Under the pieces are notes generated by a model, which did not search any database, was not told where the DNA came from, and saw only the letters and a list, made by a program, of their open reading frames with translations. 64,000 nucleotides of DNA. It comes from Actinomadura flavalba DSM 45200 (lineage in GTDB: Bacteria; Actinomycetota; Actinomycetes; Streptosporangiales; Streptosporangiaceae). Positions 33,315-42,049 of this stretch are shown piece by piece. Position 1 is the stretch's first letter; each line of letters starts with the position of its first letter. The stretch spans positions 62,001 to 126,000 of the forward strand of contig NZ_KB894097.1 in assembly GCF_000374305.1 (NCBI RefSeq). Reading direction: 5' to 3'. The position numbers and the translations under genes were made by a program.

Positions 33315-33497
33315 GTGCGGGAGCCCATGTGGCAGCTCGTGGCGATGCTGCTGTTCCTGCTGGCACTGCCGGCGCTCAGCGCGGGCACCGAGAACGACGC
33401 CCCGGCGCTGTGGATCACCGGCCTGCTCGCGGTCACGGCGGCGGCGGCCGTCCCGGTCGTGCTGAAGTTCGCACCGCTCGACGACGAGGAGAGCTGA
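33315..33497 (+). CDS. Small two-helix membrane protein in the permease operon
   Basis: Predicted 60-residue protein with GTG start and GGAAGGGAG upstream. Two hydrophobic segments: MWQLVAMLLFLLALPALSAG and LWITGLLAVTAAAAVPVVLK, then an acidic tail. Family not recognised. It may be an accessory subunit of the permease. The next gene begins one base after its stop. Confidence 0.7.
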   Translation: MREPMWQLVAMLLFLLALPALSAGTENDAPALWITGLLAVTAAAAVPVVLKFAPLDDEES

Positions 33498-33498
33498 C

Positions 33499-33687
33499 GT
33501 GAAGCACGAACGCCGCCGCCGCACGACGCACGGCGAGCGCGACCCCCTGCTCGTCGAGGACGCGACCGCCACGTTCGCCCCGTCCTACCGCGAGAACGCG
33601 GTCGTCTTCGGCCCCCGGCACCGCCGGGGCCTCACCACCGAACGGTTCGCGAAGCCCGAGCCGTCCACCGCCCGCACTGGAGGCTGA
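33499..33687 (+). CDS. Small charged protein between permease and GGT genes
   Basis: Predicted 62-residue soluble protein, very basic at the start (MKHERRRRTTHGERD), then VEDATATFAPSYRENAVVFG. GTG start directly after the previous stop; GAGGAGAG upstream is a good ribosome-binding site. Its own 3' end contains GGAGG for the next gene. No family recognised; tight spacing and good codon use argue that it is real. Confidence 0.6.
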   Translation: MKHERRRRTTHGERDPLLVEDATATFAPSYRENAVVFGPRHRRGLTTERFAKPEPSTARTGG

Positions 33688-33688
33688 G

Positions 33689-35347
33689 ATGGCCGCACCG
33701 CACGGACCCGACACCGGCCGCCCGCCCACGCGCGCCGACCGCGCGATGGTGACGTCGCCGCACACGCTGGCCAGCGGTGCGGGCGTGGACGTGCTGCGGC
33801 GCGGCGGCAGCGCGGTCGACGCGATGATCGCGGTCAACGCGGTGCTGTGCGTGGTCTATCCGCACATGGCCGGGCTCGGCGGCGACGGGTTCTGGCTCAT
33901 CGCCGACCCGGACGGCGAGGTCGCGGGGCTGAACGCGTCCGGCCCGGCGGCCCAGGCCGCCACCCGCGACTACTACCGCGAGCGCGGCCACACCGACGAG
34001 ATCCCGGTACGCGGCCCGCTCGCCGCCGTCACGGTGCCGGGCGCCGTGGACGGCTGGCGGCTCGCGCACGAACGGTACGGCCGGCTCCCCTGGAGCGAGC
34101 TGTTCGACGACGCGGTGCACTACGCGCGCCACGGCGCGCCGGTGGGCCGGTCACTGGCCGACTGGCTCGTCGACGACCTGGCCATGCTCACCGCGCAGGA
34201 GACCACGGCGCGGATCTTCGCGCCGAACGGGCGGGCGGCGGTGCGCGGCGAGCGGCTCCGCCAGGCCGAGCTGGCCCGCACGTTCGAGACCCTCGCCGCC
34301 GACGGCGCCCGCAAGGGCTTCTACGAGGGCGACCTCGCCCGCCGGTTCTGCGCGGCCCTGGAGCCGGGCGGGTCGCCGCTACGCTCGGGAGACTTCGCCG
34401 AGTACCAGGCCCACTGGGAGGAACCGCTCTCCACCGACTACCGGGGCCACACCGTCTACCAGCTCCCGCCGAACACGCAGGGCTTCACGGCGTTGCAGAT
34501 CATCAACCTCGTCGAGGGCTACGACGTCGGCGCGTGGGGCGACGACACCCCCGACTACTACCACCACCTCGCCGAGGTCGTGAAGCTCGCGTTCTCCGAC
34601 CGCGACGAATGGCTGACCGACAAGCACTGGGTCGACATCCCGCTCACCGAGCTGCTGTCCAAGCGCTACGCCGACCAGCGCCGTCAGCTCGTCCGCTCCG
34701 ACCGGTCGATGGTCATGGAGGAGGTCGAACCCGGCCTGAAGTTCCGGGCCGGTGCCGACCGCCGCTCCCCCGCGGGCGACACCTGCGCGTTCAGCGTCGC
34801 CGACGCGGACGGCATGGTCGTCTCCGCGATCCAGTCGATCTACCACGACTTCGGTTGCGCGGTCGTCGCGGGCGACACCGGCGTCATTCCGCAGAACCGC
34901 GGCTCATTCTTCTCCCTGGACGACCGGCACGTCAACACGATGGAACCGGGCAAGCGCACCTTCCACACCCTCATCCCCGGCCTGGCCTTCCGCGACGGCC
35001 GCCCGTGGCTCGCCTACGGCTCGATGGGCGGCGAGGGCCAGCCCCAGACCGGCATCGCCCTGCTCACCCGCCTCATCGACTTCGGCTACGACGTCCAACA
35101 GGCCATCGAGGCCCCGCGCTGGCTCATGGGCCGCACCTGGGGCGAGACCGACCGCGACCTCTCGCTGGAGGGCCGCATCTCCGACGAGACCGTCCGCGAC
35201 CTCAAACGGCGCGGCCAGCCCGTCCAGATGCTCCCCGACTGGGACGACAACGTGGGCCACGCCCAGGCCATCCGCCTGGACCCCGACAACGGCTTCCTGG
35301 AATCCGGCGCCGACCCAAGAGGCGACGGCGCAGCCATAGGCTTCTGA
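33689..35347 (+). CDS. Gamma-glutamyltransferase-family Ntn hydrolase (possibly oxamate-amidohydrolase-like)
   Basis: Predicted 552-residue proenzyme that would cut itself before Thr365 (SPAGDTCAFSVADADGM) to give two subunits, with that threonine as nucleophile. Other motifs are VTSPHTLASGAGVDVLRRGG, AVDAMIAVNAVLCVVYPHMA, GLGGDGFWLI, VTVPGAVDGW, NTQGFTALQIINLVEGYD and PQNRGSFFSLD. No signal peptide is present, so it is probably cytoplasmic, unlike classical GGT. The family also includes oxamate amidohydrolase HpxW and acylase-type enzymes. Co-transcription with a lactate-type permease points to a small carboxylate amide as substrate, but this is an inference. ATG 33689 overlaps the preceding stop region. 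Confidence 0.85.
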   Translation: MAAPHGPDTGRPPTRADRAMVTSPHTLASGAGVDVLRRGGSAVDAMIAVNAVLCVVYPHMAGLGGDGFWLIADPDGEVAGLNASGPAAQAATRDYYRERGHTDEIPVRGPLAAVTVPGAVDGWRLAHERYGRLPWSELFDDAVHYARHGAPVGRSLADWLVDDLAMLTAQETTARIFAPNGRAAVRGERLRQAELARTFETLAADGARKGFYEGDLARRFCAALEPGGSPLRSGDFAEYQAHWEEPLSTDYRGHTVYQLPPNTQGFTALQIINLVEGYDVGAWGDDTPDYYHHLAEVVKLAFSDRDEWLTDKHWVDIPLTELLSKRYADQRRQLVRSDRSMVMEEVEPGLKFRAGADRRSPAGDTCAFSVADADGMVVSAIQSIYHDFGCAVVAGDTGVIPQNRGSFFSLDDRHVNTMEPGKRTFHTLIPGLAFRDGRPWLAYGSMGGEGQPQTGIALLTRLIDFGYDVQQAIEAPRWLMGRTWGETDRDLSLEGRISDETVRDLKRRGQPVQMLPDWDDNVGHAQAIRLDPDNGFLESGADPRGDGAAIGF

Positions 35348-35879
35348 CCCCGCCCAACACAAACCACCCACCCAGGCCGCCAGCGGCGAACTAAGCACAG
35401 CACAACACGAACCACACCGAGCACCGCGCCGCACAATCCACGCGAACACCACCAGCCCACCAGCCGCCGGAAACCCGACAAACGGCCACAGCACAAACCA
35501 CGCCGAGCACATCGCCGCCCACCGACACGAACACCACCGCCCGCCGAGCGCCCGACACACGGCCACGGCCCACACCACGCCGGGCACATCGCCGCGCACC
35601 GACACGAACGCCACCGCCGCGGCGAGCGCCGGGCCGACGGCGGGGGGTGGACGGTCTCCAGCAGGATGCGAATGCCGACGTCGACGCGGTCGGTGAGGAC
35701 ATGCCGCGGTCGCCCACGGCCACGGCACGCATCACGCCGAGGACTTCGCCGCCCACCGACACGAACGCCATCGGCCCGCCGGGCGCCCGGGGAGACGCCG
35801 CAGGGCTGCGGCGTGGGTCACATCGGGGGATTCGCTGTTCTGGGTGGCGGGCTGGTCGAGGGCTTGTTCCGTGTCGGGG
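35348..35879. other. Non-coding gap between the GGT and hemQ genes
   Basis: About 530 bases with no recognisable gene, mostly filled by the degenerate repeat listed separately. Long open frames occur on both strands only because the repeats lack stop codons. The last 90 bases should contain the end of the hemQ message. Confidence 0.5.
35395..35790. repeat. Degenerate ~80-bp tandem repeats
   Basis: Three clear copies and one decayed one: 35481-35558, 35559-35638 and 35711-35790, with a poorer copy at 35395-35480. The best-kept core is GCCGCCCACCGACACGAAC preceded by CACGCCG-GCACATC. Copies 2 and 3 are separated by 72 unrelated bases. On the minus strand one frame of the units reads AFVSVGGEVLGVMRAVAV and variants, so they may derive from a lost gene; I cannot name it. 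Confidence 0.65.
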
Positions 35880-36584
35880 TTACGGGAGGGCGGCGATGAG
35901 TTCGGCGGGGGTCTTGCGGCGGCCCGTGTAGAAGGGGACCTCCTCGCGGACGTGGCGGCGGGCGGTGGAGCCGCGCAGGTGGCGCATGAGGTCGACGATG
36001 CGGTGCAGTTCGTCGGCCTCGAAGGCGAGCATCCACTCATAGTCACCGAGGGCGAACGACGAGACGGTGTTCGCGCGCACGTCCGGGTAGTCGCGGGCCA
36101 TCTTGCCGTGCTCGGCCAGCATGGCGCGCCGCTCCTCGTCGGGCAGCAGATACCACTCGTAGGAACGGACGAACGGATACACGCACACGTAGTCGCGAAC
36201 GCGCTCGTTGCCGAGGAACGCCGGAATGTGGCTCTTGTTGAACTCGGCGGGACGGTGCAGCGCCATCTGCGACCACACCGGCTCGCTCGCGCGCCCGACG
36301 CGGGTACGCCGGAACCGGCCGTAGACCTCCTGAAGGTCGTCGGACGACGGCGCGTGCCACCAGATCATGTAGTCGGCGTCGGCGCGCAGGCCCGCGACGT
36401 CGTACAGGCCCCGGGTGACGACGTCCTTCCCGGCGGCCTGGTCGAGCAGCTCGCTCAGCTCGGCGACGTCGCGGTCACCGAAATCGCCGGGCCGGGGCAC
36501 CCGGAAGACCGACCACATCGTGTAGCGGATCACCTGGTTGAGTTCCCGCGCCCTGGGCCGGACGGTCTCTTCACTCGCTGCCAT
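35880..36584 (-). CDS. hemQ: Coproheme decarboxylase HemQ
   Basis: Predicted 234-residue chlorite-dismutase-fold enzyme that turns coproheme into protoheme, the last step of the coproporphyrin-dependent pathway of Gram-positive bacteria. Motifs are RYTMWSVFRVPRPGDFGDR, ADYMIWWHAPSSDDLQEVYG, FNKSHIPAFLGNERVRDYVC (region of the haem-binding His) and VYPFVRSYEWYLLPDEER (catalytic Tyr region), then FALGDYEWMLAFEADELHRI. ATG 36584 lies inside the 3' end of the hemY gene (14-base overlap), so the two are coupled. Confidence 0.96.
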   Translation of the reverse strand: MAASEETVRPRARELNQVIRYTMWSVFRVPRPGDFGDRDVAELSELLDQAAGKDVVTRGLYDVAGLRADADYMIWWHAPSSDDLQEVYGRFRRTRVGRASEPVWSQMALHRPAEFNKSHIPAFLGNERVRDYVCVYPFVRSYEWYLLPDEERRAMLAEHGKMARDYPDVRANTVSSFALGDYEWMLAFEADELHRIVDLMRHLRGSTARRHVREEVPFYTGRRKTPAELIAALP

Positions 36585-38004
36585 GGTTCGATTCTCCCCG
36601 AGATTCCAGATGGTCGAGTATGCGGGCCGCCGCCGCGTCCGCCGACGCGATGCAGGCGGGGATGCCGAGACCGTCGTAGGCGGCGCCCGCGACGGCCAGG
36701 CCCGGCACACCGGCGACGGCGGCGCGGACCCGCGCCACCCGGTCGCCGTGGCCGACGTTGTACTGCGGCAGGCCGCCGCCCCAGCGGCTGACGCGGTGCT
36801 CCAGCGGCAGCTCGGTGACACCGCGCGTGGCGGCCAGCTCGATCATCGCGGCGGCCTTCAGCTCCTCGTCCGACCGGTGCAGCGTGTGCTCCTCACCGAA
36901 CCGGCCGATGGAGCACCGGACGGCCACGACGTCGGGCGCCTTGGCGCGCAGGTGCGGCCACTTCACCGAGCTGAACGTGACGGCCTTGACGTCGCGTCCC
37001 TCGACGGCCGGGACGAGGTACCCCGAACCGTGCTCGGTGCGCGGGAACGCCGACGGCCGGTACGCGAGCGTGATGATCGCCATGCTCGCGTACTCGACGC
37101 GCTCCAGCTCGCGGGCGGCGGCGGGCACGTCGGCGGCGAGGAGCCGCGCGGCCGGGGCGGCGGGGACGGCCACCACGACGGCGTCGGCGTCGAGCGCCTC
37201 CGGGTCGCGGGTGGAGCCGATGGTGAGCCGCCATCCGTGAGGGGTGCGGCGCAGTTCGCGGACGGTCGCGCCGGTGCGGACGGTGCCGCCGCGCCGCTCG
37301 ACGTCGGCGGCGACGAGCCCCGGCAGCGTCCCGGCGCCGCCGGGCAGCGTCGCGAACAGCGGTCCCGGGTCGGCGGGGGCGGCGGCGCGCAGGCCCCGCG
37401 CGGCGGCGATGAGCGACCGGTGCCCGCGCGCGGCGGCGGCGAGCGCCGGCATCGTCGCCTCGAACGACAGGTGCTCGACGCGTCCGGCGTAGACGCCGCC
37501 GAGCAGCGGTTCGACGAGCCGGTCCACGACCTCGCGGCCGAGCCGCGCCCCGACGAACCCGGCGACGGACACGTCGGCGCCGCGCCGCGTCGCGGGCAGC
37601 GCGAGATCGAGCGGCACCCGCGCGAGCCCGGACGTGGACAGCACCCGCGATCCGGCGAGTGCCCCCAGATCGGTCGGCACCCCCATCATCTGCCCGCCGG
37701 GCAGCGGCCGCAGCTCGCCCCGGCTGAGCACCGACGACCCGGTGGTGCCCGGATGCACGAGATCGTCCCCGTGCCCCAGCTCACGGATCAGCCGCACCGC
37801 CTCGGGCCGCCGCGCCAGCATCGACTCGGCGCCCTCGTCGACCGGCACCCCCGCGATCTCGCTGACGCGCAGCTTCCCTCCGACGCGCGCTGCCGCGTCC
37901 AGCACGGTCACCCGCACCCCGCTGACCGCGAGCCGCCGCGCGGCGGCCAGCCCCGCGATCCCGCCCCCGACCACGACAACGTGCGGGCCAAGCACAGCGC
38001 TCAT
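36571..38004 (-). CDS. hemY: HemY-type coproporphyrinogen III oxidase
   Basis: Predicted 477-residue FAD enzyme (also called CgoX or HemG) oxidising coproporphyrinogen III to coproporphyrin III. The FAD motif VVVVGGGIAGLAAARRLAVS begins near residue 10. VDEGAESMLARRPEAVRLI, FVGARLGREVVDRLVEPLL, GGVYAGRVEHLSFEATMPAL and a C-terminal GLAVAGAAYDGLGIPACIAS are protoporphyrinogen-oxidase family blocks. In an organism with HemQ the coproporphyrinogen role is expected. It sits between hemE (220 bases upstream) and hemQ (overlapping), same strand. Start ATG 38004. Confidence 0.94.
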   Translation of the reverse strand: MSAVLGPHVVVVGGGIAGLAAARRLAVSGVRVTVLDAAARVGGKLRVSEIAGVPVDEGAESMLARRPEAVRLIRELGHGDDLVHPGTTGSSVLSRGELRPLPGGQMMGVPTDLGALAGSRVLSTSGLARVPLDLALPATRRGADVSVAGFVGARLGREVVDRLVEPLLGGVYAGRVEHLSFEATMPALAAAARGHRSLIAAARGLRAAAPADPGPLFATLPGGAGTLPGLVAADVERRGGTVRTGATVRELRRTPHGWRLTIGSTRDPEALDADAVVVAVPAAPAARLLAADVPAAARELERVEYASMAIITLAYRPSAFPRTEHGSGYLVPAVEGRDVKAVTFSSVKWPHLRAKAPDVVAVRCSIGRFGEEHTLHRSDEELKAAAMIELAATRGVTELPLEHRVSRWGGGLPQYNVGHGDRVARVRAAVAGVPGLAVAGAAYDGLGIPACIASADAAAARILDHLESRGESNHGSE

Positions 38005-38224
38005 CCCCCCACCCTCCCAGACGCCACCCCCCACCCCACACCGACCCACCCCACCCGCCGAACAAGAACGCCCGCGTGCCGAGGGCGAACTGCCCAGGCG
38101 GACTGCGCTTCAGCGGGCCGGAGCAGTGCGTTGCGCGGTCATCTGCGACAGCGTGCCGGGAAGTGCGGTTGCCTGGGCGGGCTGTGAGGTTGTCCGTGTT
38201 CTACGGTGTGTCGTCGCGGGGCGG

Positions 38225-39292
38225 TTACTGGGCCGACGTCTCGTGGACGAGGTCCGTCAGGCGCTTCAGGACGTCGGGGTCGGTGGACGGCTGGACGCCG
38301 TGGCCGAGGTTGAAGACGTGGCCGTCGGCGGCGCGGCCCCGGGCGAGGACGTCGCGGGCGCGGCGTTCGACGGTCTCCCAGGGGGCGTAGAGGACGGCCG
38401 GGTCCAGGTTGCCCTGGAGGGCCTTGCCGGGGCCGACGCGGCGCGCGGCCTCGTCGAGGGGGACGCGCCAGTCGACGCCGACGACGTCGGCGCCCGCCTC
38501 GCCCATCAGGCCGAGCAGTTCGCCGGTGCCGACGCCGAAGTGGATGCGCGGGACGCCGAGCGGTTCCAGCGCGGCGAAGATGCGCCGCGAGTACGGCAGG
38601 ATCGAGGCGCGGTAGTCCTCGGGGGCGAGCGCGCCGACCCACGAGTCGAAGAGCTGCACGGCGCTCGCGCCCGCCGCGACCTGCACGCGCAGGAACGCGA
38701 TCGTGATCTCGGTGAGGCGCTCCATCAGCGCGGCCCACAGGTCGGGGCGCCCGTACATGAGGGCCTTGGTGAGGTCGTGGTTCTTCGACGGCCCGCCCTC
38801 GATGAGGTAGGACGCCAGCGTGAACGGCGCCCCGGCGAACCCGATGAGCGGCGTGCCGCCCAGCTCGCCGACGAGCCCGCGCACGGCCTCGGTGACGTAG
38901 GAGACGTCGTCGGGCGTCAGTTCCCGCAGCACGTCGAGCCCGGCCGCGTCGCGGATCGGGTCGGCGATGACGGGCCCGACGCCGGGCTTGATGTCGAGGT
39001 CGACGCCGATGGCGCGCAGCGGCACCATGATGTCGCTGAAGAAGATCGCGGCGTCGACGCCGTACCGCCGGACGGGCTGGAGCGTGATCTCCACGATCAG
39101 CTCGGGCCGCGCGCACGCCTCCAGCATCGGCACGCCCTCGCGGATGCGCAGGTACTCCGGCAGCGACCGTCCCGCCTGCCGCATGTACCAGACGGGCGTG
39201 TGCGGCACCGCCTCACGCCGGCACGCACGCAGGAACGCACTGTCGCCGAGCGCGGGGTGCGCGGCGGAGGAGTCGAGAGCATCAGCAGCCAC
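38225..39292 (-). CDS. hemE: Uroporphyrinogen III decarboxylase
   Basis: Predicted 355-residue enzyme that removes four carboxyl groups from uroporphyrinogen III. Motifs are TPVWYMRQAGRSLPEYL near the start, AAIFFSDIMVPLRAIGVDLD, LIGFAGAPFTLASYLIEGG, VQLFDSWVGALAPEDY and IHFGVGTGELLGLMGEAGAD. GTG 39292, preceded by GAGGG, gives a normal-length protein beginning VAADALDSS; a longer frame to 39391 adds an unlikely leader. Head of the haem block hemE-hemY-hemQ and divergent from the zinc-ribbon gene. Confidence 0.96.
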   Translation of the reverse strand: MAADALDSSAAHPALGDSAFLRACRREAVPHTPVWYMRQAGRSLPEYLRIREGVPMLEACARPELIVEITLQPVRRYGVDAAIFFSDIMVPLRAIGVDLDIKPGVGPVIADPIRDAAGLDVLRELTPDDVSYVTEAVRGLVGELGGTPLIGFAGAPFTLASYLIEGGPSKNHDLTKALMYGRPDLWAALMERLTEITIAFLRVQVAAGASAVQLFDSWVGALAPEDYRASILPYSRRIFAALEPLGVPRIHFGVGTGELLGLMGEAGADVVGVDWRVPLDEAARRVGPGKALQGNLDPAVLYAPWETVERRARDVLARGRAADGHVFNLGHGVQPSTDPDVLKRLTDLVHETSAQ

Positions 39293-39464
39293 CCCTCGAT
39301 GCTCCCATGCCCACCCGGCGCCCGACGCCATCCCCCACCGACTCGCGCTCCAAGGCGCCCCAGCAGGCCGCGCGGCAATAAATACAGACACGCCGAGCGA
39401 AGTCCCGCATTCTGTCGGTCCCGCATGCGAACGTGATCCGTGTCATAACCGAGGGAGGTCCCCC

Positions 39465-39653
39465 GTGCACTGCTCCACCTGCGGCGACGAGCGATGGTTC
39501 GAGCAGCCGCCGTGTGAGGACGGGCACGGCGCCGACTGCCCCGAGCGGGCCTGCGCGAATTGCGGCGCGGCCGTGATCGTGGCCGACGTTCCCGCGCGGC
39601 CCGCCGACTTCCCACCCCCTACTCCGCGCCCCACCGTGCTCGCCGGTGCCTGA
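39465..39653 (+). CDS. Small zinc-ribbon-like protein
   Basis: Predicted 62-residue protein with GTG start; GGGAGG seven bases upstream is a good ribosome-binding site. Cysteines lie as CSTC, PPC, DCPERACANC (C-x2-C pairs), consistent with one or two zinc sites, followed by a Pro-rich tail. Function unknown. It is divergent from hemE and upstream of DUF3000-rnd. Confidence 0.7.
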   Translation: MHCSTCGDERWFEQPPCEDGHGADCPERACANCGAAVIVADVPARPADFPPPTPRPTVLAGA

Positions 39654-39748
39654 CCGGCCTGGCCGCTGAGACGAAAACCTGTGCCGTGCCTGGATCTCCG
39701 CCACCCCCCTTCGCCCCTGTCCGCCCGCACCCGCCGCGCGGTGGCCCG

Positions 39749-40342
39749 ATGACCCCGCCGTCCCCTGCCCCGGAGGCGGAACCGGCCGTGTTCCGCCGCG
39801 CCGCCGCGTCGTTGCGCTCGGTGCTGGACGGCCCGCCGCCGCGTCCCGAACTCGACCTGGAGGAGATCCCCGCGCCGCAGCGGCTCGCGCCGTACGCGGC
39901 GGCTCTGTCGGGCAGCATCTGGCGCGACGACGACACCGAGACCGCCAGCGGGCGGCTGATCCTGCTGTACGACCCGGCGGGCCGCGACGGCTGGGCGGGC
40001 GGGTTCCGGCTCGTCGCCTACATCCAGGCCGATCTTGAGCCGGAGGTCGCCGCCGACGAGCTGATCGGCCAGGTGGCGTGGAGCTGGCTGCTGGAGGCGC
40101 TGGAGCCCGCCGGGTTCACCGGCGAGTCCGGGACGATCACCCGCGCGGTGTCGGAGAGCTTCGGCGACAAGCGCGGCGAGCCGTCCGCGACCGAGCTGGA
40201 GCTGCGCGCGTCGTGGTCGCCGACGGGCGACGAGCTGGCCGCTCATGTGGCCGCATGGTGCGAGGTGCTGGCCAGTACGGCGGGCCTGCCGCCGGCCGGT
40301 GTCGCGGCGATGCCGCCGGGCGGGGGCGGGACGCGCCGTTGA
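39749..40342 (+). CDS. DUF3000 family protein
   Basis: Predicted 197-residue actinobacterial protein of the DUF3000 family. Typical blocks are FRRAAASLRSVL, PELDLEEIPAPQRLAPYAAA, WAGGFRLVAYIQADLEPEVA and VAWSWLLEALEPAG. Function unknown; it is commonly found beside hemE and rnd, as here. Start ATG 39749. It ends 19 bases before the rnd start. Confidence 0.88.
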   Translation: MTPPSPAPEAEPAVFRRAAASLRSVLDGPPPRPELDLEEIPAPQRLAPYAAALSGSIWRDDDTETASGRLILLYDPAGRDGWAGGFRLVAYIQADLEPEVAADELIGQVAWSWLLEALEPAGFTGESGTITRAVSESFGDKRGEPSATELELRASWSPTGDELAAHVAAWCEVLASTAGLPPAGVAAMPPGGGGTRR

Positions 40343-40361
40343 GCGACGTACGGTAGGAGAC

Positions 40362-41693
40362 GTGGGTAGCACAGCGTCGGAGACAGCGTCGGCCGGGGAG
40401 AGCACCGAGAACGTGGGAGTGCCTGAGACACGGCCGGAGACGGACGCGCACGTCCCGGCCGCCGAACCACTGCTGGAGCCGCGCGAGGGCGTGCCCCCCG
40501 TGCTGACGACGGCCGCCGAGCTGGATCGCGCCATCGCCGCGTTCGCCGGGGGCACCGGCCCGGTCGCGGTGGACGCCGAGCGCGCGTCGGGTTACCGGTA
40601 CGGCCAGCGCGCCTATCTCATCCAGCTCCGCCGGGCGGGCGCGGGCTCGGCGCTGATCGACCCGATCGAGCTGCCCGACCTGTCCGGGCTGGACGCGGCG
40701 CTAGCCGACACCGAGATGGTGTTGCACGCCGCCAACCAGGACCTTCCCTGCCTGGCCGAGGTGGGCCTGGTCCCGCGCCGGTTGTTCGACACCGAGCTGG
40801 CCGGGCGGCTGCTGGGCTATCCGCGCGTCGGGTTGGGCTCGATGGTGGAGAACGTCCTGGGCTACACGCTGGAGAAGGGGCATTCGGCGGCCGACTGGTC
40901 GACCCGTCCCCTCCCTGAAGACTGGCTGCGGTACGCCGCGCTCGACGTCGAGCTGCTGGTCGAGCTGCGCGACGCCCTGTACGAGCGGCTCGTCGAGGAC
41001 GGCAAGCTCGACTGGGCGCTGGAGGAGTTCGCGGCGATCCTGACGACGCCGCCGAAGGCGCCCCGGTCCGATCCGTGGCGCCGCACGTCGGGCATTCACC
41101 GGGTGCGGAACCGGCGGGCGCTGGCGATCGTCCGGGAGATGTGGGAGGCGCGCGACCGCATCGCCCAGGAACGTGACCTTTCGCCGGGCCGAGTGTTGCA
41201 GGATTCGGCGATCATCGAGCTGGCGACCAAGCCGCCGCGCACGGCGGCGGAGTTGCAGGCGCTGCCGACGATGCGCGGCCGGGGCGCCCGGCGGCACCAG
41301 ACGGCGTGGCTGCGCGCGGTGAACCGGGGCCGGGCCCTGCCCGACAAGGCGCTGCCGGAGGCGGGCGTCGCGGGTGACGGCCCGCCGCCCGCGCACCGCT
41401 GGGCCGAGCGCGACCCGGCCGCCGCCGCCCGCCTGGCCGCCGCCCGCGCCGTCGTCACGACGCTGTCCGAGACGCACCACATGCCCGCCGAGAACCTGGT
41501 CCAGCCGGACACGATCCGCCGCCTGGCCTGGTCCCCACCCTCAGACCTCACCAAGGAAACCGTAGGCGAAGCCCTACGCCTCCTGGGCGCCCGCCCCTGG
41601 CAGATAACCCTGGCAGCCCCACCCCTGGCCACAGCCCTGAACAACGCCGACCACCCAGCAAACGAGAACGAGAACGACACCCCACCCGAGTAG
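40362..41693 (+). CDS. rnd: Ribonuclease D
   Basis: Predicted 443-residue DEDD-type 3'-5' exoribonuclease for tRNA 3' maturation. Exonuclease motifs are VAVDAERASGYRYGQRAYLI (first D/E pair), MVLHAANQDLPCLAEVGL, FDTELAGRLLGY and WLRYAALDVELLVEL. An HRDC nucleic-acid-binding domain follows (IHRVRNRRALAIVREMWEAR). GTG 40362, with TAGGAGA just upstream, gives a short acidic leader before the catalytic domain. Follows DUF3000 and precedes a long gene-free region. Confidence 0.94.
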   Translation: MGSTASETASAGESTENVGVPETRPETDAHVPAAEPLLEPREGVPPVLTTAAELDRAIAAFAGGTGPVAVDAERASGYRYGQRAYLIQLRRAGAGSALIDPIELPDLSGLDAALADTEMVLHAANQDLPCLAEVGLVPRRLFDTELAGRLLGYPRVGLGSMVENVLGYTLEKGHSAADWSTRPLPEDWLRYAALDVELLVELRDALYERLVEDGKLDWALEEFAAILTTPPKAPRSDPWRRTSGIHRVRNRRALAIVREMWEARDRIAQERDLSPGRVLQDSAIIELATKPPRTAAELQALPTMRGRGARRHQTAWLRAVNRGRALPDKALPEAGVAGDGPPPAHRWAERDPAAAARLAAARAVVTTLSETHHMPAENLVQPDTIRRLAWSPPSDLTKETVGEALRLLGARPWQITLAAPPLATALNNADHPANENENDTPPE

Positions 41694-41761
41694 CACCCAC
41701 CCCGAGTGACGACCCACCCCGACGGCAAGAACCGCCCGTATACACGCGAACAACCGGGTCC

Positions 41762-41857
41762 GGGGTCAGGGCCGCACCGCCGCAGAGGGCTTGATCATCC
41801 GGACCGAAGGGAGGATGATCAAGCCCTCTGCGGCGGTGCCAAAAAGGCCCTGACCCC
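41762..41857. repeat. Long near-perfect inverted repeat (hairpin or MITE-like element)
   Basis: Arms 41762-41800 and 41813-41857 are exact complements over 12 bp (GGGGTCAGGGCC) plus 27 bp (beginning GCACCGCCGCAGAGGGC), broken only by an extra CAAAAA in the right arm; the loop is 12 bases. With a 39-bp stem it is far longer than needed for a terminator. It may be a palindromic mobile element, a folded RNA, or a strong end signal for rnd, 68 bases upstream. No target-site duplication was recognised. Confidence 0.7.
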
Positions 41858-42049
41858 CCGCGACGCAGTCGCGGCAGCAAACACAGCTCCCTGCACCCAC
41901 CAGCCCCGCCGAACAACCAAGCCAGATCCCCACCAACCCCAGCCCGCACCAAAACGAGCCCACCAACCCCAGCCCACACCGAAACCGCGCCGCCCCGCGC
42001 CGCCCCACACCGAAACCGCGCCGTGCCGCGCCGCGCCGCGACTAACTCG

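Noticed and set aside
31394..33502. A 702-codon plus-strand frame overlapping the permease gene
   Set aside because: Out of frame with the clear lactate-permease translation and without motifs.
34904..35728. Minus-strand 274-codon frame covering the repeat region after the GGT gene
   Set aside because: It overlaps the GGT C-terminus antisense and is sustained by the tandem repeats; the Trp/Cys-rich translation is not gene-like. A resemblance of one repeat peptide to P-type ATPase text was too weak to use.
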